DNA of 64,000 nt, from contig CAYYIS010000010.1 of the NCBI GenBank assembly GCA_964470965.1, forward strand, positions 1-64,000. The letters run 5' to 3'. The notes beneath the pieces were generated by a model. The model searched no databases, had not been told where the DNA came from, and worked only from the letters and a program-made list of their open reading frames with translations. The DNA comes from CAYYIS01 sp964470965 (GTDB lineage Bacteria; JAAXHH01; JABIQT01). A program made the translations under genes and the position numbers. Shown here in pieces: positions 9,081 to 18,606 of this stretch (the stretch's first letter is position 1; each line of letters begins with the position of its first letter).

Positions 9081-9149
9081 GTGGACTATTGAGACATCTC
9101 AAAAGTACAAACAGAGGCTGTCGCGTCAATATAAGGCCCGGTAGAGCAA

Positions 9150-9381
9150 AAAAACCAGTATGACGCCGATTACTTAGTTATTTTTTAATTTTGTTTGTTG
9201 TTTTTCGTCTTCTTTTTAATAAAAGAAATAAACCTTTTATTTTGAACAATTTAACTTATTTTTTATTAAATCAATTAAAAATTATAAGTTGACTTTTTGT
9301 TTTGTTTTTATTATTCTTTAATAAGTTCAAAACAAATTTGGATAGAAAGAAAATATAAACTCTTCGGAAATCAGGAGGGAT
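9150..9381 (+). promoter_or_regulatory. AT-rich promoter and leader region of the GAPDH-like gene
   Basis: About 230 bases of very AT-rich sequence, unlike the rest of the window, precede the GAPDH gene. A TTGACT at 9289-9294 followed 17 nt later by TATTCT (9312-9317) is the best sigma-70-like promoter, preceded by A/T tracts that could act as an UP element. Short inverted repeats (TTTTGAAC/GTTCAAAA and AACTTAT/ATAAGTT) are present. AGGAGG at about 9373 is the ribosome site. No gene is visible here. Confidence 0.5.
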
Positions 9382-10446
9382 ATGGTGGAGAACCGAATAA
9401 ATATCGGTATTAATGGATACGGGCGTATTGGTCGCGCGTTTCATCGTCACTCCATTCAGGATCCTTCGGTTCATATTGCTGCCATCAACAGCAGAACTGA
9501 TGCCGAGACCATGACCCATTTGCTAAAGTACGACTCGGTCTATGGCCGGCTCGATGCGGAGGTGGAAGTCGCGGATTCCGGTTTTTCAGTCAACGGTGAA
9601 GAGATTCAGGTTTACCAGGAACCCTCGCCGGAGTCGATTCCGTGGGTAGTGCACGACATCGATATTATTGTCGAATCGACCGGTAAATTCAAGGACCTGC
9701 GGTCTACTGCCGCCCATCTAGCGCGTGGGGGTCAACATGTGATTGTTTGTTGTCCTCCGATTAGTGACGCTATTCCCGCCATCGTGATGGGGGTAAACGA
9801 ACAGACGGTCAATCTGAAGCAGACGCCGATAATCTCCAACGCAAGCTGCACTACCAACGCTCTGGCTCCGATGCTCCGTGTACTCGACGAAGCCTTCGGG
9901 ATCGAGTTCTGTTCCTTCCGCACCATCCATGCCATCACCGATTCCCAGCACCTTCTCGACAACGCAGATGCAAATCCAAGATACGCACGTGGTGCGTTTG
10001 AGTCCATTATTCCCTCTGCCACTGGCGCTTCGGATATGATCAAGAGTGTGTTCCCGCATTTGCAGGGAAAAGTAAACGGCTTGGCCTATCGGGTTCCCAC
10101 ACGCACCGTATCGAACATTGACCTGTGTGTGAAATTGATAAAACAGGTCACCGCGGACCAGGTCAATCTGTGTTTTATTGAAGCTGCTAACGGGGTGATG
10201 CACGGCATTGTCGGCGTCACTGACGAACCCCTTGTCTCTATCGATTTCAGTGGCGATGCAAGTTCCGTGACGGTGGATCTGGGGCTTACCACGGACTGTG
10301 GCAACAGCCTGTTCAATCTGGCAGGCTGGTATGATAACGAATGGGGCTACAGCGCCCGGGTTCTGGACCTGGTTCACCATGTGGCGGATCATACCTTAAC
10401 ATACGACGAAAACGAAAAGTCATCTGCCCTTTCGCTTACTGCCTGA
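9382..10446 (+). CDS. gap: Glyceraldehyde-3-phosphate dehydrogenase-like protein, possibly NADP-preferring
   Basis: A 354-aa phosphorylating GAPDH of the type-1 fold. Seen directly: the Rossmann motif NGYGRIGR, catalytic Cys156 in SNASCTTN, His183 in TIHAITDSQ, and the C-terminal WYDNEWGYS. The residue after beta-2 that is normally Asp, and selects NAD, is replaced (AINSRTD, N36-S37-R38). This resembles gluconeogenic GapB-type enzymes and suggests use of NADP(H). The segment normally SAP is CCPP, and the second conserved Cys after SCTTN is Ala. An erythrose-4-phosphate dehydrogenase is an alternative. AGGAGG supports the ATG start. It forms a short operon with the 84-aa gene downstream. Confidence 0.88.
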   Translation: MVENRINIGINGYGRIGRAFHRHSIQDPSVHIAAINSRTDAETMTHLLKYDSVYGRLDAEVEVADSGFSVNGEEIQVYQEPSPESIPWVVHDIDIIVESTGKFKDLRSTAAHLARGGQHVIVCCPPISDAIPAIVMGVNEQTVNLKQTPIISNASCTTNALAPMLRVLDEAFGIEFCSFRTIHAITDSQHLLDNADANPRYARGAFESIIPSATGASDMIKSVFPHLQGKVNGLAYRVPTRTVSNIDLCVKLIKQVTADQVNLCFIEAANGVMHGIVGVTDEPLVSIDFSGDASSVTVDLGLTTDCGNSLFNLAGWYDNEWGYSARVLDLVHHVADHTLTYDENEKSSALSLTA

Positions 10447-10474
10447 ACCCGAAAACACAACCAAGGAGCGAACC

Positions 10475-10729
10475 ATGTGTGATGTCTGTTCTGAACTGAA
10501 TGTGAATGCCTATCTTGCCGACAACTGGGCACAGCAGTATGAACGTAAGGGACTTACGTCGCCCGGTTTCCTTCAGAACACGATTTCGGACGGCGAAATG
10601 GACGATGTGCTGACGGCCGTACACTACGGAAACGAAGGTCATGCCTTCTTCGCCGGCGCTGGTGTAAAGACTTATCAGGATCTGGTAGATCGGCTTTGGG
10701 ACCTGTCAAAGCCGCGAGTGGTGCATTGA
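10475..10729 (+). CDS. Small conserved-looking protein downstream of GAPDH (84 aa)
   Basis: I do not recognise this 84-aa protein. It begins MCDVC, a CxxC at the very N-terminus, and is otherwise mixed acidic and aromatic without a membrane segment. AAGGAG eight bases before the ATG, the 28-nt spacing from the GAPDH stop and a good terminator after it all indicate a real translated gene cotranscribed with GAPDH. The N-terminal cysteines could bind a metal or undergo redox chemistry. This is speculation. Confidence 0.7.
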   Translation: MCDVCSELNVNAYLADNWAQQYERKGLTSPGFLQNTISDGEMDDVLTAVHYGNEGHAFFAGAGVKTYQDLVDRLWDLSKPRVVH

Positions 10730-10763
10730 CAGGTCTTCAAGACGCTACAGATTTGATAGTATC

Positions 10764-10798
10764 AAAGGGAGTGTGGATGGTCCCGTCACGCTCCCTTT
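10764..10798 (+). terminator. Rho-independent terminator after the GAPDH operon
   Basis: A 12-bp stem (AAAGGGAGTGTG with CACGCTCCCTTT, one G-T pair, 11-nt loop) is followed by a T-rich tail. It lies 34 nt beyond the stop of the 84-aa gene. Confidence 0.8.
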
Positions 10799-10920
10799 TC
10801 TTATACTTGCTTCCTACTAGATTGACTTTTTTGGACCCTTGCCGTATCTTGCGATTCGGTTAATGAACCAGATGCCATAACATCCTCATGATTCATTGAG
10901 TTATTGATTGCAGGAACAGA

Positions 10921-12621
10921 ATGCCGGAACGATTCGAAGAGACCATACAGAGTACTCTTGCAGATGAGCGGGGCACCATTTACAAAACCTACGACGGTAC
11001 CGGCGTTCGTTTTGCACTGGCATTTCCAAACACCTACTACGTCGGCATGTCCAACCTCGGCTTTCAGACGATCTATCGCCATGTGAACGTTCGGGAGGAT
11101 GTGGTTTGCGAGCGGGTCTTCCTGCCGGAGCCTGAAGATGAGCAGGCGCTGTGGCGCACCCGCACGCCGCTGTCTACCTACGAGTCCCGCACACCGCTGT
11201 CCCAGTGCGACATCGTGGCGTTTTCTTTTTCCTTCGAGAACGACTATGCCAACCTGATTCGCATCCTGAACCTGGCCCGAATTCCACTGTTTGCTAAAGA
11301 TCGCACCCGATACGATCCGATCGTACTTATCGGGGGTGCGGTAACCTATATCAATCCGGAGCCGCTGGCAGACTTCGCGGACGTTATGATCATAGGCGAC
11401 GGAGAGGAAGCGGCGTACCGGTATCTCGATCAGTATAATGAGGATCGTGGAAAGAGCCGGGAAACCCACTTGAGTCATGCGTCGATGCTCGATGGAACGT
11501 ACGTGCCTTCGCTGCAATCGTTCGATCCGGTTGAATTTAATGGCGCGACGCTGGGCCATATAACAAAACAGTCCGCACCTGATCTGGATCATTTTCCGGC
11601 TTATTCCGGTATACTAACATCAAACACGGAATTCGGGGAAACGTTCCTGTTTGAGATTTCCCGGGGTTGCCCGAGGCGCTGCCGGTTTTGTGCCGTGAGC
11701 TATGTATATCCCCAGTTCCGGGCTCTCTCTCCGGACACAATCCTCGGAATTATTCAAAGCGAAAACGAGCGGTTGGCCGTAGATGGACGCCCAGGAATAG
11801 AAACGGTCGGACTGGTCAGCTCCGCCATGTGTGACTATCCACATCTGGACGAGCTATGCGCCGGCCTGGATGCGATGAATGTGCGCGTTGGGGTGTCTTC
11901 CGTACGGGTCGACCTGATACCGGACAGCTTACTTGACCTGATGCTGAAAAGCGGGTTGAAGACCATGACCATCGCGCCGGAGGCAGGTTCGGAGCGGCTG
12001 CGCAAGGCCATCAACAAACCCATTTCGTCGGAACAGATTCTAAACGGTGCCCGCAGGATCCTGGATAGGGGAATAAAGAATTTGAAATTGTATTATATGG
12101 TCGGCCTGCCGACAGAGATTGACGATGATATAGATGAATTGATCCACATGTCGATGCAGTTGGCACAGTTACAGAAAGAACATGGCGTACCCGGCGGTAG
12201 ATTGCGCCTGAGCATCAACCCGTTCGTTCCGAAAGCACTCACGCCGTTCCAGTGGAGTTCAATGGCGTCCGTAAAGGAAATCAAGCGGAAACTGAAACGT
12301 GTTAGCAAGGCCCTACGCCGTATGCCAGCCGTGACGGTCAAACACGAGAGCTTGAAATCCGCTTATTTAGAGGCGGTTCTGTCACGCGGAGGCAGAGAGC
12401 TGAGCGAATTCCTGATCGCAACCGACCGCCTTGACGGCGACTGGAGACGCGCGGCAGCCGAGATAGAACTCGATGTGGACGCTTACCTGGGAAACATGTC
12501 AGACCGCGCCGCTCTACCCTGGGATTTTATCTCATCTGAAAAAGAGCAGCACCGCCTGCGCTGGGAATACCGGAAAGGCCACGGTCTGCCTTATCGGGAA
12601 AAAGATCTGAAAACCACTTAA
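10921..12621 (+). CDS. B12-binding-type radical SAM protein
   Basis: A 566-aa radical SAM enzyme. An N-terminal domain (about residues 25-170, with LIGGAVTYINPEPLADFADVMIIGDGEEA) resembles the cobalamin-binding-like domain of this class. It is followed by the radical SAM core with the CxxxCxxC cluster motif C250-C254-C257 (RGCPRRCRFC). The architecture matches the uncharacterised TIGR03960-type family, often found fused to or beside a DUF2344 protein; no such partner is seen here. The radical substrate is unknown. The gene stands alone, 120 nt beyond the GAPDH terminator, and is convergent with the CehA/McbA gene. Confidence 0.85.
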   Translation: MPERFEETIQSTLADERGTIYKTYDGTGVRFALAFPNTYYVGMSNLGFQTIYRHVNVREDVVCERVFLPEPEDEQALWRTRTPLSTYESRTPLSQCDIVAFSFSFENDYANLIRILNLARIPLFAKDRTRYDPIVLIGGAVTYINPEPLADFADVMIIGDGEEAAYRYLDQYNEDRGKSRETHLSHASMLDGTYVPSLQSFDPVEFNGATLGHITKQSAPDLDHFPAYSGILTSNTEFGETFLFEISRGCPRRCRFCAVSYVYPQFRALSPDTILGIIQSENERLAVDGRPGIETVGLVSSAMCDYPHLDELCAGLDAMNVRVGVSSVRVDLIPDSLLDLMLKSGLKTMTIAPEAGSERLRKAINKPISSEQILNGARRILDRGIKNLKLYYMVGLPTEIDDDIDELIHMSMQLAQLQKEHGVPGGRLRLSINPFVPKALTPFQWSSMASVKEIKRKLKRVSKALRRMPAVTVKHESLKSAYLEAVLSRGGRELSEFLIATDRLDGDWRRAAAEIELDVDAYLGNMSDRAALPWDFISSEKEQHRLRWEYRKGHGLPYREKDLKTT

Positions 12622-12635
12622 GAATAAAGACCGCG

Positions 12636-14066
12636 TCATTCCTTTATCCTTGCAAACTCCTTCCGTCCTCTGTTGAACAACTCTCCCACTGCCTGTCTCT
12701 GATCGTCATTAGCATAACGGCCCCTGCGGGCGATCCAGTCGAGTGACCGGTCTATAGCGCGGATGAAAAACTCGGCATCTTCCCGACGCTCGGCCGATGG
12801 TTGTCCTACTTCGAACCATACAGGGCTGGTATGAGCGTAGACAGCCTGGTCGAAACTGTCTCGCGCCGGACCGTTGCATCGGGCAGCCACCCAGCCGTCC
12901 GTTTCTGGAGTTATGTCAACATGGATCTCACCGGCATAGGACCCTTCCGAATGCTCCCACCGCTGGGCTACCTTACCGTTTTTTACAAGTTCGATTCGCT
13001 TTAGAGGATAATGGGACTGCCACGTGATATGGCCATCGACTGTTCCTCTGCCCGACAATTGGCTTCCGGGCAGCTGCCCGTCTACATTGAGAAACAACGC
13101 CGGACCGTTTGTTATGAATGTGCGACCTTGCTGAAGGCCTTCGATCCAGTTGTCGTAAGAGAAATCGCCACCTGTCTGTACATACACCCGATTGTTCGAA
13201 CAGACGAACCAATCCGACCCGGTGGAGGCGGGAAGAAACAGGCCACAGTTAAGGAGCTTATACCAGATATCGTATTCCGGGTCAGACCAATATGGATCGA
13301 ACAGGTTGAACCCATCCAGTTTGCCCAGAGCGGCTGCCACCGGTGCCTCCATGCCGACACCATTGTGGCACCACAGCACGACGCCACCCTGCTGCCGGGC
13401 ATCGTCGCAGGCAAAGCAGATCGGGGGAAAATCCGGGTCAAAATCATTGACCAGGACCCCGCGGCTGACCGGTTCTATGACATTTCGGATACGCAGGAAC
13501 ATCACATGTCCGTAGCCCATATGCCAAGGGGTATCGTTGTGACGGTTTTCTTCACCGATATCCACCACGTGATGGGCGGTCGATGCATCCGTCATGACGC
13601 CCAGAGGGAATCGGTTGCTGGCATACGGCAGATCCCGGCGCTGTAAAATGCTTACAACGGTCACACTGAGGCCGTGTACATGCGGTTCGAGGCGCAGCCT
13701 TTCTTCGGGTTGTTGTTCTTTCTCATCATAGTGAATATGCGTATTGCCCGGATACCAGTGCTGAGACGGGAGATCGGCCCATCGTTTGAGGGGTAGTTCG
13801 ATATCGATATGCCCCTTGGCCGGTACGGCGAAGGTCTTGCGCAGAGGTTCGTATTCTGTGCCCCGCTCCACAATGATATCCACTGCGCCGCGGGGAACAT
13901 CCACTTCGAACGTTCCCTCGCAATAAAAAAACGGGCGTCCCGGGCCGACCTTGAGTACGCTGTCACCGGGGGAACGGAAATGCCCGGTGCTGTCAAGCAC
14001 ATGCACCTTTGCGGCAGCGGGGGCGTTGGAAGTTCCATCGTGGATAGTGCCGTGCAGGGTCGGCAT
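12636..14066 (-). CDS. CehA/McbA-family metallohydrolase
   Basis: A 476-aa protein with the PHP-like fold of CehA/McbA metal-dependent hydrolases, named after carbaryl-degrading enzymes, though most members have unknown natural substrates. The metal-binding N-terminal motif is WYPGNTHIHYDE near residue 125. Further His residues (HHVVDIG, VVLWCHNG) and the GSDWF segment fit the family. Residues 1-110 form a beta-rich carboxypeptidase-regulatory-like domain. No signal peptide is evident. It is transcribed divergently from the cyclophilin run and is not in an operon. Confidence 0.8.
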   Translation of the reverse strand: MPTLHGTIHDGTSNAPAAAKVHVLDSTGHFRSPGDSVLKVGPGRPFFYCEGTFEVDVPRGAVDIIVERGTEYEPLRKTFAVPAKGHIDIELPLKRWADLPSQHWYPGNTHIHYDEKEQQPEERLRLEPHVHGLSVTVVSILQRRDLPYASNRFPLGVMTDASTAHHVVDIGEENRHNDTPWHMGYGHVMFLRIRNVIEPVSRGVLVNDFDPDFPPICFACDDARQQGGVVLWCHNGVGMEAPVAAALGKLDGFNLFDPYWSDPEYDIWYKLLNCGLFLPASTGSDWFVCSNNRVYVQTGGDFSYDNWIEGLQQGRTFITNGPALFLNVDGQLPGSQLSGRGTVDGHITWQSHYPLKRIELVKNGKVAQRWEHSEGSYAGEIHVDITPETDGWVAARCNGPARDSFDQAVYAHTSPVWFEVGQPSAERREDAEFFIRAIDRSLDWIARRGRYANDDQRQAVGELFNRGRKEFARIKE

Positions 14067-14319
14067 GGGCGTATCTCCTGGATTGAAAAATTACAGTCTG
14101 GTATGGTGGTCGTTAGGTCCTGATAATCAAAAACCATCTCAGGGAACTGTCAAGGTTGACCTGTTCCTGCCTGTTGAAATGAGCGGCATAAAACCTTGCA
14201 TATGGACCCCTGATCGTGTATACTGCTATCAATACCTCGTTGCTTGCAGACTAACTTGCAGCTGCGCTAAACTGAGGGCATAAACGTATAATTGTTGTCG
14301 GTTCTGAAACGGAGATAAT

Positions 14320-14826
14320 ATGCGCGCAAATTTTGAAACATCCATGGGGCGGATCGTAGTTGAATTGTTCGCCGAAGAATCACCGATGACGGTAGAGAAT
14401 TTCGTAGGTCTTGCAGAGGGTGGTAAAGAATGGACGGACCCCAGAACCAACCAGGCCACCACGGTACCATTGTATACCGACACCGTCTTCCATCGCGTCA
14501 TTCCCGATTTTATGATTCAGGGTGGCGATCCGCTCGGTCAGGGTACAGGCGGTCCGGGGTATGAGTTTGAGGATGAGGTGAATTCCGGCCTGAAGTTCGA
14601 CCGAGAGGGCTTGCTGGCTATGGCGAACCGCGGTCCCAACACGAACGGAAGTCAATTCTTCATCACCCATTTACCGACTCCCTGGCTCGACGGCAAGCAC
14701 ACGATTTTCGGGCAGGTGGTGGAAGGGCAGGATGTTGTGGTCGACATAGGTAACGTGGCGCAGGGCCCCAACAATCAACCGCAGACGCCGGTTGCCCTGC
14801 ACAAGATAACGATCGAGCGGGAATAA
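14320..14826 (+). CDS. Peptidyl-prolyl cis-trans isomerase, cyclophilin type (cytoplasmic)
   Basis: A 168-aa cyclophilin without a signal sequence, so probably cytoplasmic. The catalytic core is clear: FHRVIPDFMIQGGDP (Arg and Phe), GPGYEFEDE, MANRGPNTNGSQFFIT and HTIFGQVVEG. It starts MRANFETSMGRIVVELF. It is the first of three consecutive cyclophilin genes with 16- and 25-nt gaps, likely one transcript. It may assist folding at slow prolyl steps. Confidence 0.93.
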   Translation: MRANFETSMGRIVVELFAEESPMTVENFVGLAEGGKEWTDPRTNQATTVPLYTDTVFHRVIPDFMIQGGDPLGQGTGGPGYEFEDEVNSGLKFDREGLLAMANRGPNTNGSQFFITHLPTPWLDGKHTIFGQVVEGQDVVVDIGNVAQGPNNQPQTPVALHKITIERE

Positions 14827-14842
14827 GTAAAAGGAGGACGAA

Positions 14843-15493
14843 ATGATAAGCAGGTTGTCGAGTCAAACCAGCCTGTGCGGCCTTGCTATAGCTGCATGGA
14901 TTCTGATAGGAGGTATGGCCTGCGGTGGGGGTGAAAACACCCAGAAACCGCCGTTGGCCGGTACGCCACAACGGATGATCATCAATACGACCGAGGGTAA
15001 CATCGTATGTGAACTGTATCCGGACAAAGCGCCCATCACCGTCAATACCATATCGGAGCTTGCAGAGGGATCGCGGGAATGGATTCACCCGGAGACCGGC
15101 CAGAAAATGATAAATAAACCTTTTTATGACGGTATTATCTTCCATCGTGTGATTCCGAACTTCATGATCCAGGCCGGCGATCCCCTTGGCAAGGGATACG
15201 GTGGTCCGGGGTTCGAGTTTCAGGATGAATTCTCCGAAGATCTGACCTTCGACAAGGTGGGCCGGCTGGCCATGGCCAACCCCGGACGGCCTAACACGAA
15301 CGGCAGCCAGTTTTTCATTACCGTTACAGATGATGCGATGGTTCAGGGTTCATTGAATTTCAAGCACACGATTTTCGGTCAGGTGGTAGAGGGCCAGGAC
15401 GTGGCGGTTGCTATCTCGAAAGTCGCGCGTGACGGTGGAGATAAGCCACGGCAGGATGTAGTGATAAACTCAATAACGATCGAAAGAGAGTAG
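14843..15493 (+). CDS. Peptidyl-prolyl cis-trans isomerase, lipoprotein cyclophilin
   Basis: A 216-aa cyclophilin with an N-terminal signal and lipobox-like GGMAC near residue 27, so probably anchored in the envelope. The active-site blocks are intact (FHRVIPNFMIQAGDP, GPGFEFQDE, NTNGSQFFITV, HTIFGQVVEG). An AAAGGAGGA ribosome site precedes the ATG. The order in the operon (cytoplasmic, lipoprotein, soluble periplasmic) suggests a tandem duplication followed by division of labour between compartments. Confidence 0.92.
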   Translation: MISRLSSQTSLCGLAIAAWILIGGMACGGGENTQKPPLAGTPQRMIINTTEGNIVCELYPDKAPITVNTISELAEGSREWIHPETGQKMINKPFYDGIIFHRVIPNFMIQAGDPLGKGYGGPGFEFQDEFSEDLTFDKVGRLAMANPGRPNTNGSQFFITVTDDAMVQGSLNFKHTIFGQVVEGQDVAVAISKVARDGGDKPRQDVVINSITIERE

Positions 15494-15518
15494 TTAAAAA
15501 CCTTGGGAGCAGCGTAAA

Positions 15519-16139
15519 ATGAAAAAATGTCTCATGTCCTGTGTGACTGTTCTGTTAGTTTCAGCGTCCTGTGCCTCGTTCGCGTCTGCTCAAACGTCGC
15601 AACCTGGATCGAGTGACCGCCTGCCTGGGATATATGCGGCCTTTAAGACCAATATGGGTACGATCGTATGCAAACTCTTCGATAAAGTGGCACCCCTGGC
15701 GGTCCAGAATTTCGTTGGTCTGGCCGAAGGAACCAAAGAGTTTACAGATCCTAATAATGGTAATAAGGTAAAACGGCCATACTACGACGGCACCATCTTT
15801 CACCGGGTGATTCCCGGGTTCATGATCCAGGGCGGCGACCCAACCGGAACCGGTAGAGGCGGCCCAGGTTATGAATTCAAAGACGAAATAAGATCTCTGA
15901 AGTTCAACAAGATCGGCCGCCTGGCTATGGCAAACCGCGGCCCTAATACCAATGGCAGCCAGTTTTACATCACAGTTCAAAAATCGTTACCGAATCTGAA
16001 CGGCGGCTATACGATATTCGGCCAGGTGGTCGAAGGTCAGGACGTGGCGAACGCCATCAGCCGCGTGCAGCGTGGGCGTGGGGATAAACCTATGGTCAAC
16101 ATTGTTCTGGAAACGGTAACTATCGAACGGGTGAAATAA
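15519..16139 (+). CDS. Peptidyl-prolyl cis-trans isomerase, periplasmic cyclophilin
   Basis: A 206-aa cyclophilin with a cleavable signal peptide (cleavage expected after FASAQ). The core motifs are complete (FHRVIPGFMIQGGDP, GPGYEFKDE, MANRGPNTNGSQFYIT, YTIFGQVVEG). It follows the lipoprotein paralogue by 25 nt and has a ribosome site GGGAGC. It is predicted to be a periplasmic folding catalyst. Confidence 0.92.
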   Translation: MKKCLMSCVTVLLVSASCASFASAQTSQPGSSDRLPGIYAAFKTNMGTIVCKLFDKVAPLAVQNFVGLAEGTKEFTDPNNGNKVKRPYYDGTIFHRVIPGFMIQGGDPTGTGRGGPGYEFKDEIRSLKFNKIGRLAMANRGPNTNGSQFYITVQKSLPNLNGGYTIFGQVVEGQDVANAISRVQRGRGDKPMVNIVLETVTIERVK

Positions 16140-16166
16140 CTCAGATTCACTATTGGATACACCATC

Positions 16167-16961
16167 ATGCTGAATTGCGGGACGCTGTGGGCTGTCCTGT
16201 GCAGCCTCGCAGTCACTCTCTCTACCGCTACCACGGCGCATGCCTCCGACCACGAATATCCAAATCTTGGGAAACTCTTTGAGCGAATGGAATCCCGGAA
16301 GCCCATCCGATCCCCTGCTGGTCTTCGTCCATTTTTGGATGATTCGGTTGCGATCGTAATCGAACAGCAGGATATGGTGTCGTTTCTGGAGGCCGCTGCT
16401 GCCGACAGGATCACGCTGTTGAGGGCCACCGCACTCTTTGCTCGGTGGGTCCGTAACGTTGGACTCCCGGTCTATGCGCCGGGGGAGGTGGTTGTCAACG
16501 CGTTTAAAAAAGGATTTTCGCTGGGATTGATGTTCCCGGTGGATCATCTCGCCTATTTTTTCTACGTTCCTGATGATTCGATAGGCGGGGATTTTCAGAC
16601 ACATATTCGAGTAATTTATAACAGGCAGTACACGTATCCTTTTGATGAGGATATTTTCGATGCCAATGTGCTGGTCCAGGGAGAAGAAATCGCTTACAGG
16701 CTGGAAGGAATGCCAAGGAAGGGGTTTCTGGTTACAACGGATGTGCATTACAGTGGAAACAGTTTTTCCTATTCGAACGTTCAGGGTATAGCAGGGCAGA
16801 AGCGCGGTGCCCTTGGATTTCTACAGAAGATTTTCTTTTTCATCCCGAAAACACTGTATGGTATAAGTCTCGAAGAACGCGACCTGCTGATTGATGGCTT
16901 CCGCAACCAACGGATCCCTGATTTCGAGACCGAACCAAAATTTCGTGTGCAAAGGCGATAG
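16167..16961 (+). CDS. Exported protein of unknown function
   Basis: A 264-aa protein with a signal peptide (WAVLCSLAVTLSTATTAHAS). I do not recognise the mature domain. It contains an aromatic hydrophobic stretch (LGLMFPVDHLAYFFYVPDD) and a second one (LQKIFFFIPKTLYGI), but no obvious catalytic motif. It starts 27 nt after the third cyclophilin, so it is probably in the same transcript and might be one of the envelope clients. No strong ribosome site is seen. Confidence 0.6.
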   Translation: MLNCGTLWAVLCSLAVTLSTATTAHASDHEYPNLGKLFERMESRKPIRSPAGLRPFLDDSVAIVIEQQDMVSFLEAAAADRITLLRATALFARWVRNVGLPVYAPGEVVVNAFKKGFSLGLMFPVDHLAYFFYVPDDSIGGDFQTHIRVIYNRQYTYPFDEDIFDANVLVQGEEIAYRLEGMPRKGFLVTTDVHYSGNSFSYSNVQGIAGQKRGALGFLQKIFFFIPKTLYGISLEERDLLIDGFRNQRIPDFETEPKFRVQRR

Positions 16962-17242
16962 AAACGAGGGTACCAGCTTTATGGTACGATCCATGCTGGA
17001 GGTCCCGATTCACATTAAATCCCATTTAACCGCACTTTAATGTAAAGTCGAACATCAAGGTGGTGCAAGGAAAAGTCAGGTCACCGCACCGTGTAACATG
17101 GAAAGGGAAAACGGGAAAGATATCGACTGCTACAGGCCCAGCGTCAGAAACGCATCAATGATTCAAGAGCCCGAAAAGGACCGAAAGGCTCATGGTGGCC
17201 CTTCCGGTAGAAGTACGGTAAACGAATGGTTGAGACCGTATT

Positions 17243-18493
17243 TCAATCAGCTTGTGAATGATGCAGCGGTATTGTCCTAGCGAACAAAAACCAGACGCTA
17301 GCTGCGGCTATTCCCAATGCGCCGGCTCCGAAGGCGACAGTTCGAGGATCTAAGATATCCAGCAACAGTCCGCCACTGAGCGTAGACATAGCGGTAGCAA
17401 GCGTAAATAATCCGCCATCGGCCGCAAAAGCGCGTCCCCTGTAACTTTCCTTTACAACCAATTGTAATCCCAGTGAGGAGAATACCCACATCACCATACT
17501 GCCGCATGTAGATAGCATCAGGCTGATGGCTGCGATCCAGAAAGAAGGGGCGAACGAGAATACGATAAAAAATAGACCGTAACTGGACAACCCCAGATAA
17601 ATTCCACGACGAAGCGTATGGAGATTAGGTGTAGTTACCAGTTTCATGCCTACCGTTCCGATTAACGTTCCAGCGCCACGGGCGGTGAACAGGATAGCGA
17701 TACCCAGGTCACCCCGGTCGAACACCTGGCCGCCGAACAAGGCGTAAAGCATAACAGCCGCGCCGCTGCCTATAGCCCAGGTCGCTTTTACAGGGAGAAA
17801 CACTCTGGTAGATCGGTCCCGCTTGATGTATCCGAGGCCTGAGACAAAATCAGAGAAAAAACGGACCGGCTGGCCGGCCCCTGCCGATTTCGGCATGATA
17901 ATCCGGAGAACGAACATACCGGAAATGAAAAAACTCAACCCATTTAAAACAAACGCTGTATCACGTCCGAAGATTGTCGCTACACCACCTCCGATGGCGG
18001 ACCCTATGGTCAGCATCAAACCCCAAGTGGCACTGGAAAGTGCGTTCGCGGCCAGAAGTTCTTCCGGACGGCGGACGATACTGGGCAGCGAGGCATTGCG
18101 GGTCGCTTCGTAAAAAGGAGACAATCCGGAGAGCAAGGCCATGCACAGGAAGACTAGCCAAACCTCTCCCGGTTCATCTACCAGAAGAAAACCGAAGGCA
18201 ATGACACCCCGAAGGATATCGGAAGCAAGCATCACCTGTTTGCGGTCGAAGCGGTCTGCCACCACTCCGGCGACGGGTGCCATAAGGAAAGAGGGCAGCG
18301 TTTGAGCCAGCATCGTCACGCTGAGTGCGAGACCGGAGTCTGTCAGCTCTAGTACCAGGGCCAATACTGCGATGGTACTGAACCAATCTCCGCCATTGGA
18401 TATGGCCTGGGACAACCAGAGATTGCGGAAAGAGCGATTGTCTCTCAGCAGTTGTACATAAGAAATCGACGATACATCGTTAGGTGTTGTCAC
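17243..18493 (-). CDS. MFS transporter (EntS/MFS_3-like exporter)
   Basis: A 12-helix major facilitator protein of the enterobactin-exporter-like subfamily. It has the N-terminal FRNLWLSQAISNGGDWFSTIAVLALVL helix and the signature loop GVVADRFDRKQVM between helices 2 and 3. The frame is open to an ATG at 18604, but a near-consensus promoter sits at 18607-18635, placing the transcription start at or just downstream of that ATG. I therefore use the GTG at 18493 (416 aa), just before the first conserved region, though no strong ribosome site is visible. Substrate unknown; drug or siderophore-type export is typical. It is a single-gene unit. Confidence 0.8.
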   Translation of the reverse strand: MTTPNDVSSISYVQLLRDNRSFRNLWLSQAISNGGDWFSTIAVLALVLELTDSGLALSVTMLAQTLPSFLMAPVAGVVADRFDRKQVMLASDILRGVIAFGFLLVDEPGEVWLVFLCMALLSGLSPFYEATRNASLPSIVRRPEELLAANALSSATWGLMLTIGSAIGGGVATIFGRDTAFVLNGLSFFISGMFVLRIIMPKSAGAGQPVRFFSDFVSGLGYIKRDRSTRVFLPVKATWAIGSGAAVMLYALFGGQVFDRGDLGIAILFTARGAGTLIGTVGMKLVTTPNLHTLRRGIYLGLSSYGLFFIVFSFAPSFWIAAISLMLSTCGSMVMWVFSSLGLQLVVKESYRGRAFAADGGLFTLATAMSTLSGGLLLDILDPRTVAFGAGALGIAAASVWFLFARTIPLHHSQAD

Positions 18494-18606
18494 GCCGTTA
18501 TAGCCGGGATGGGAATTGTTAGGATTTCGGTGCCTCCACGCGGTTGTGCGATGTTGAAATACTGACCGGGCGGTGCTTCTTTCAGTGCACTGGGTCCAAC
18601 CCATCG

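Noticed and set aside
9150..9380. AT-rich tract as a replication origin or foreign insertion
   Set aside because: No DnaA-box clusters, iterons or mobile genes are visible; a promoter with UP-element-like tracts explains it adequately.
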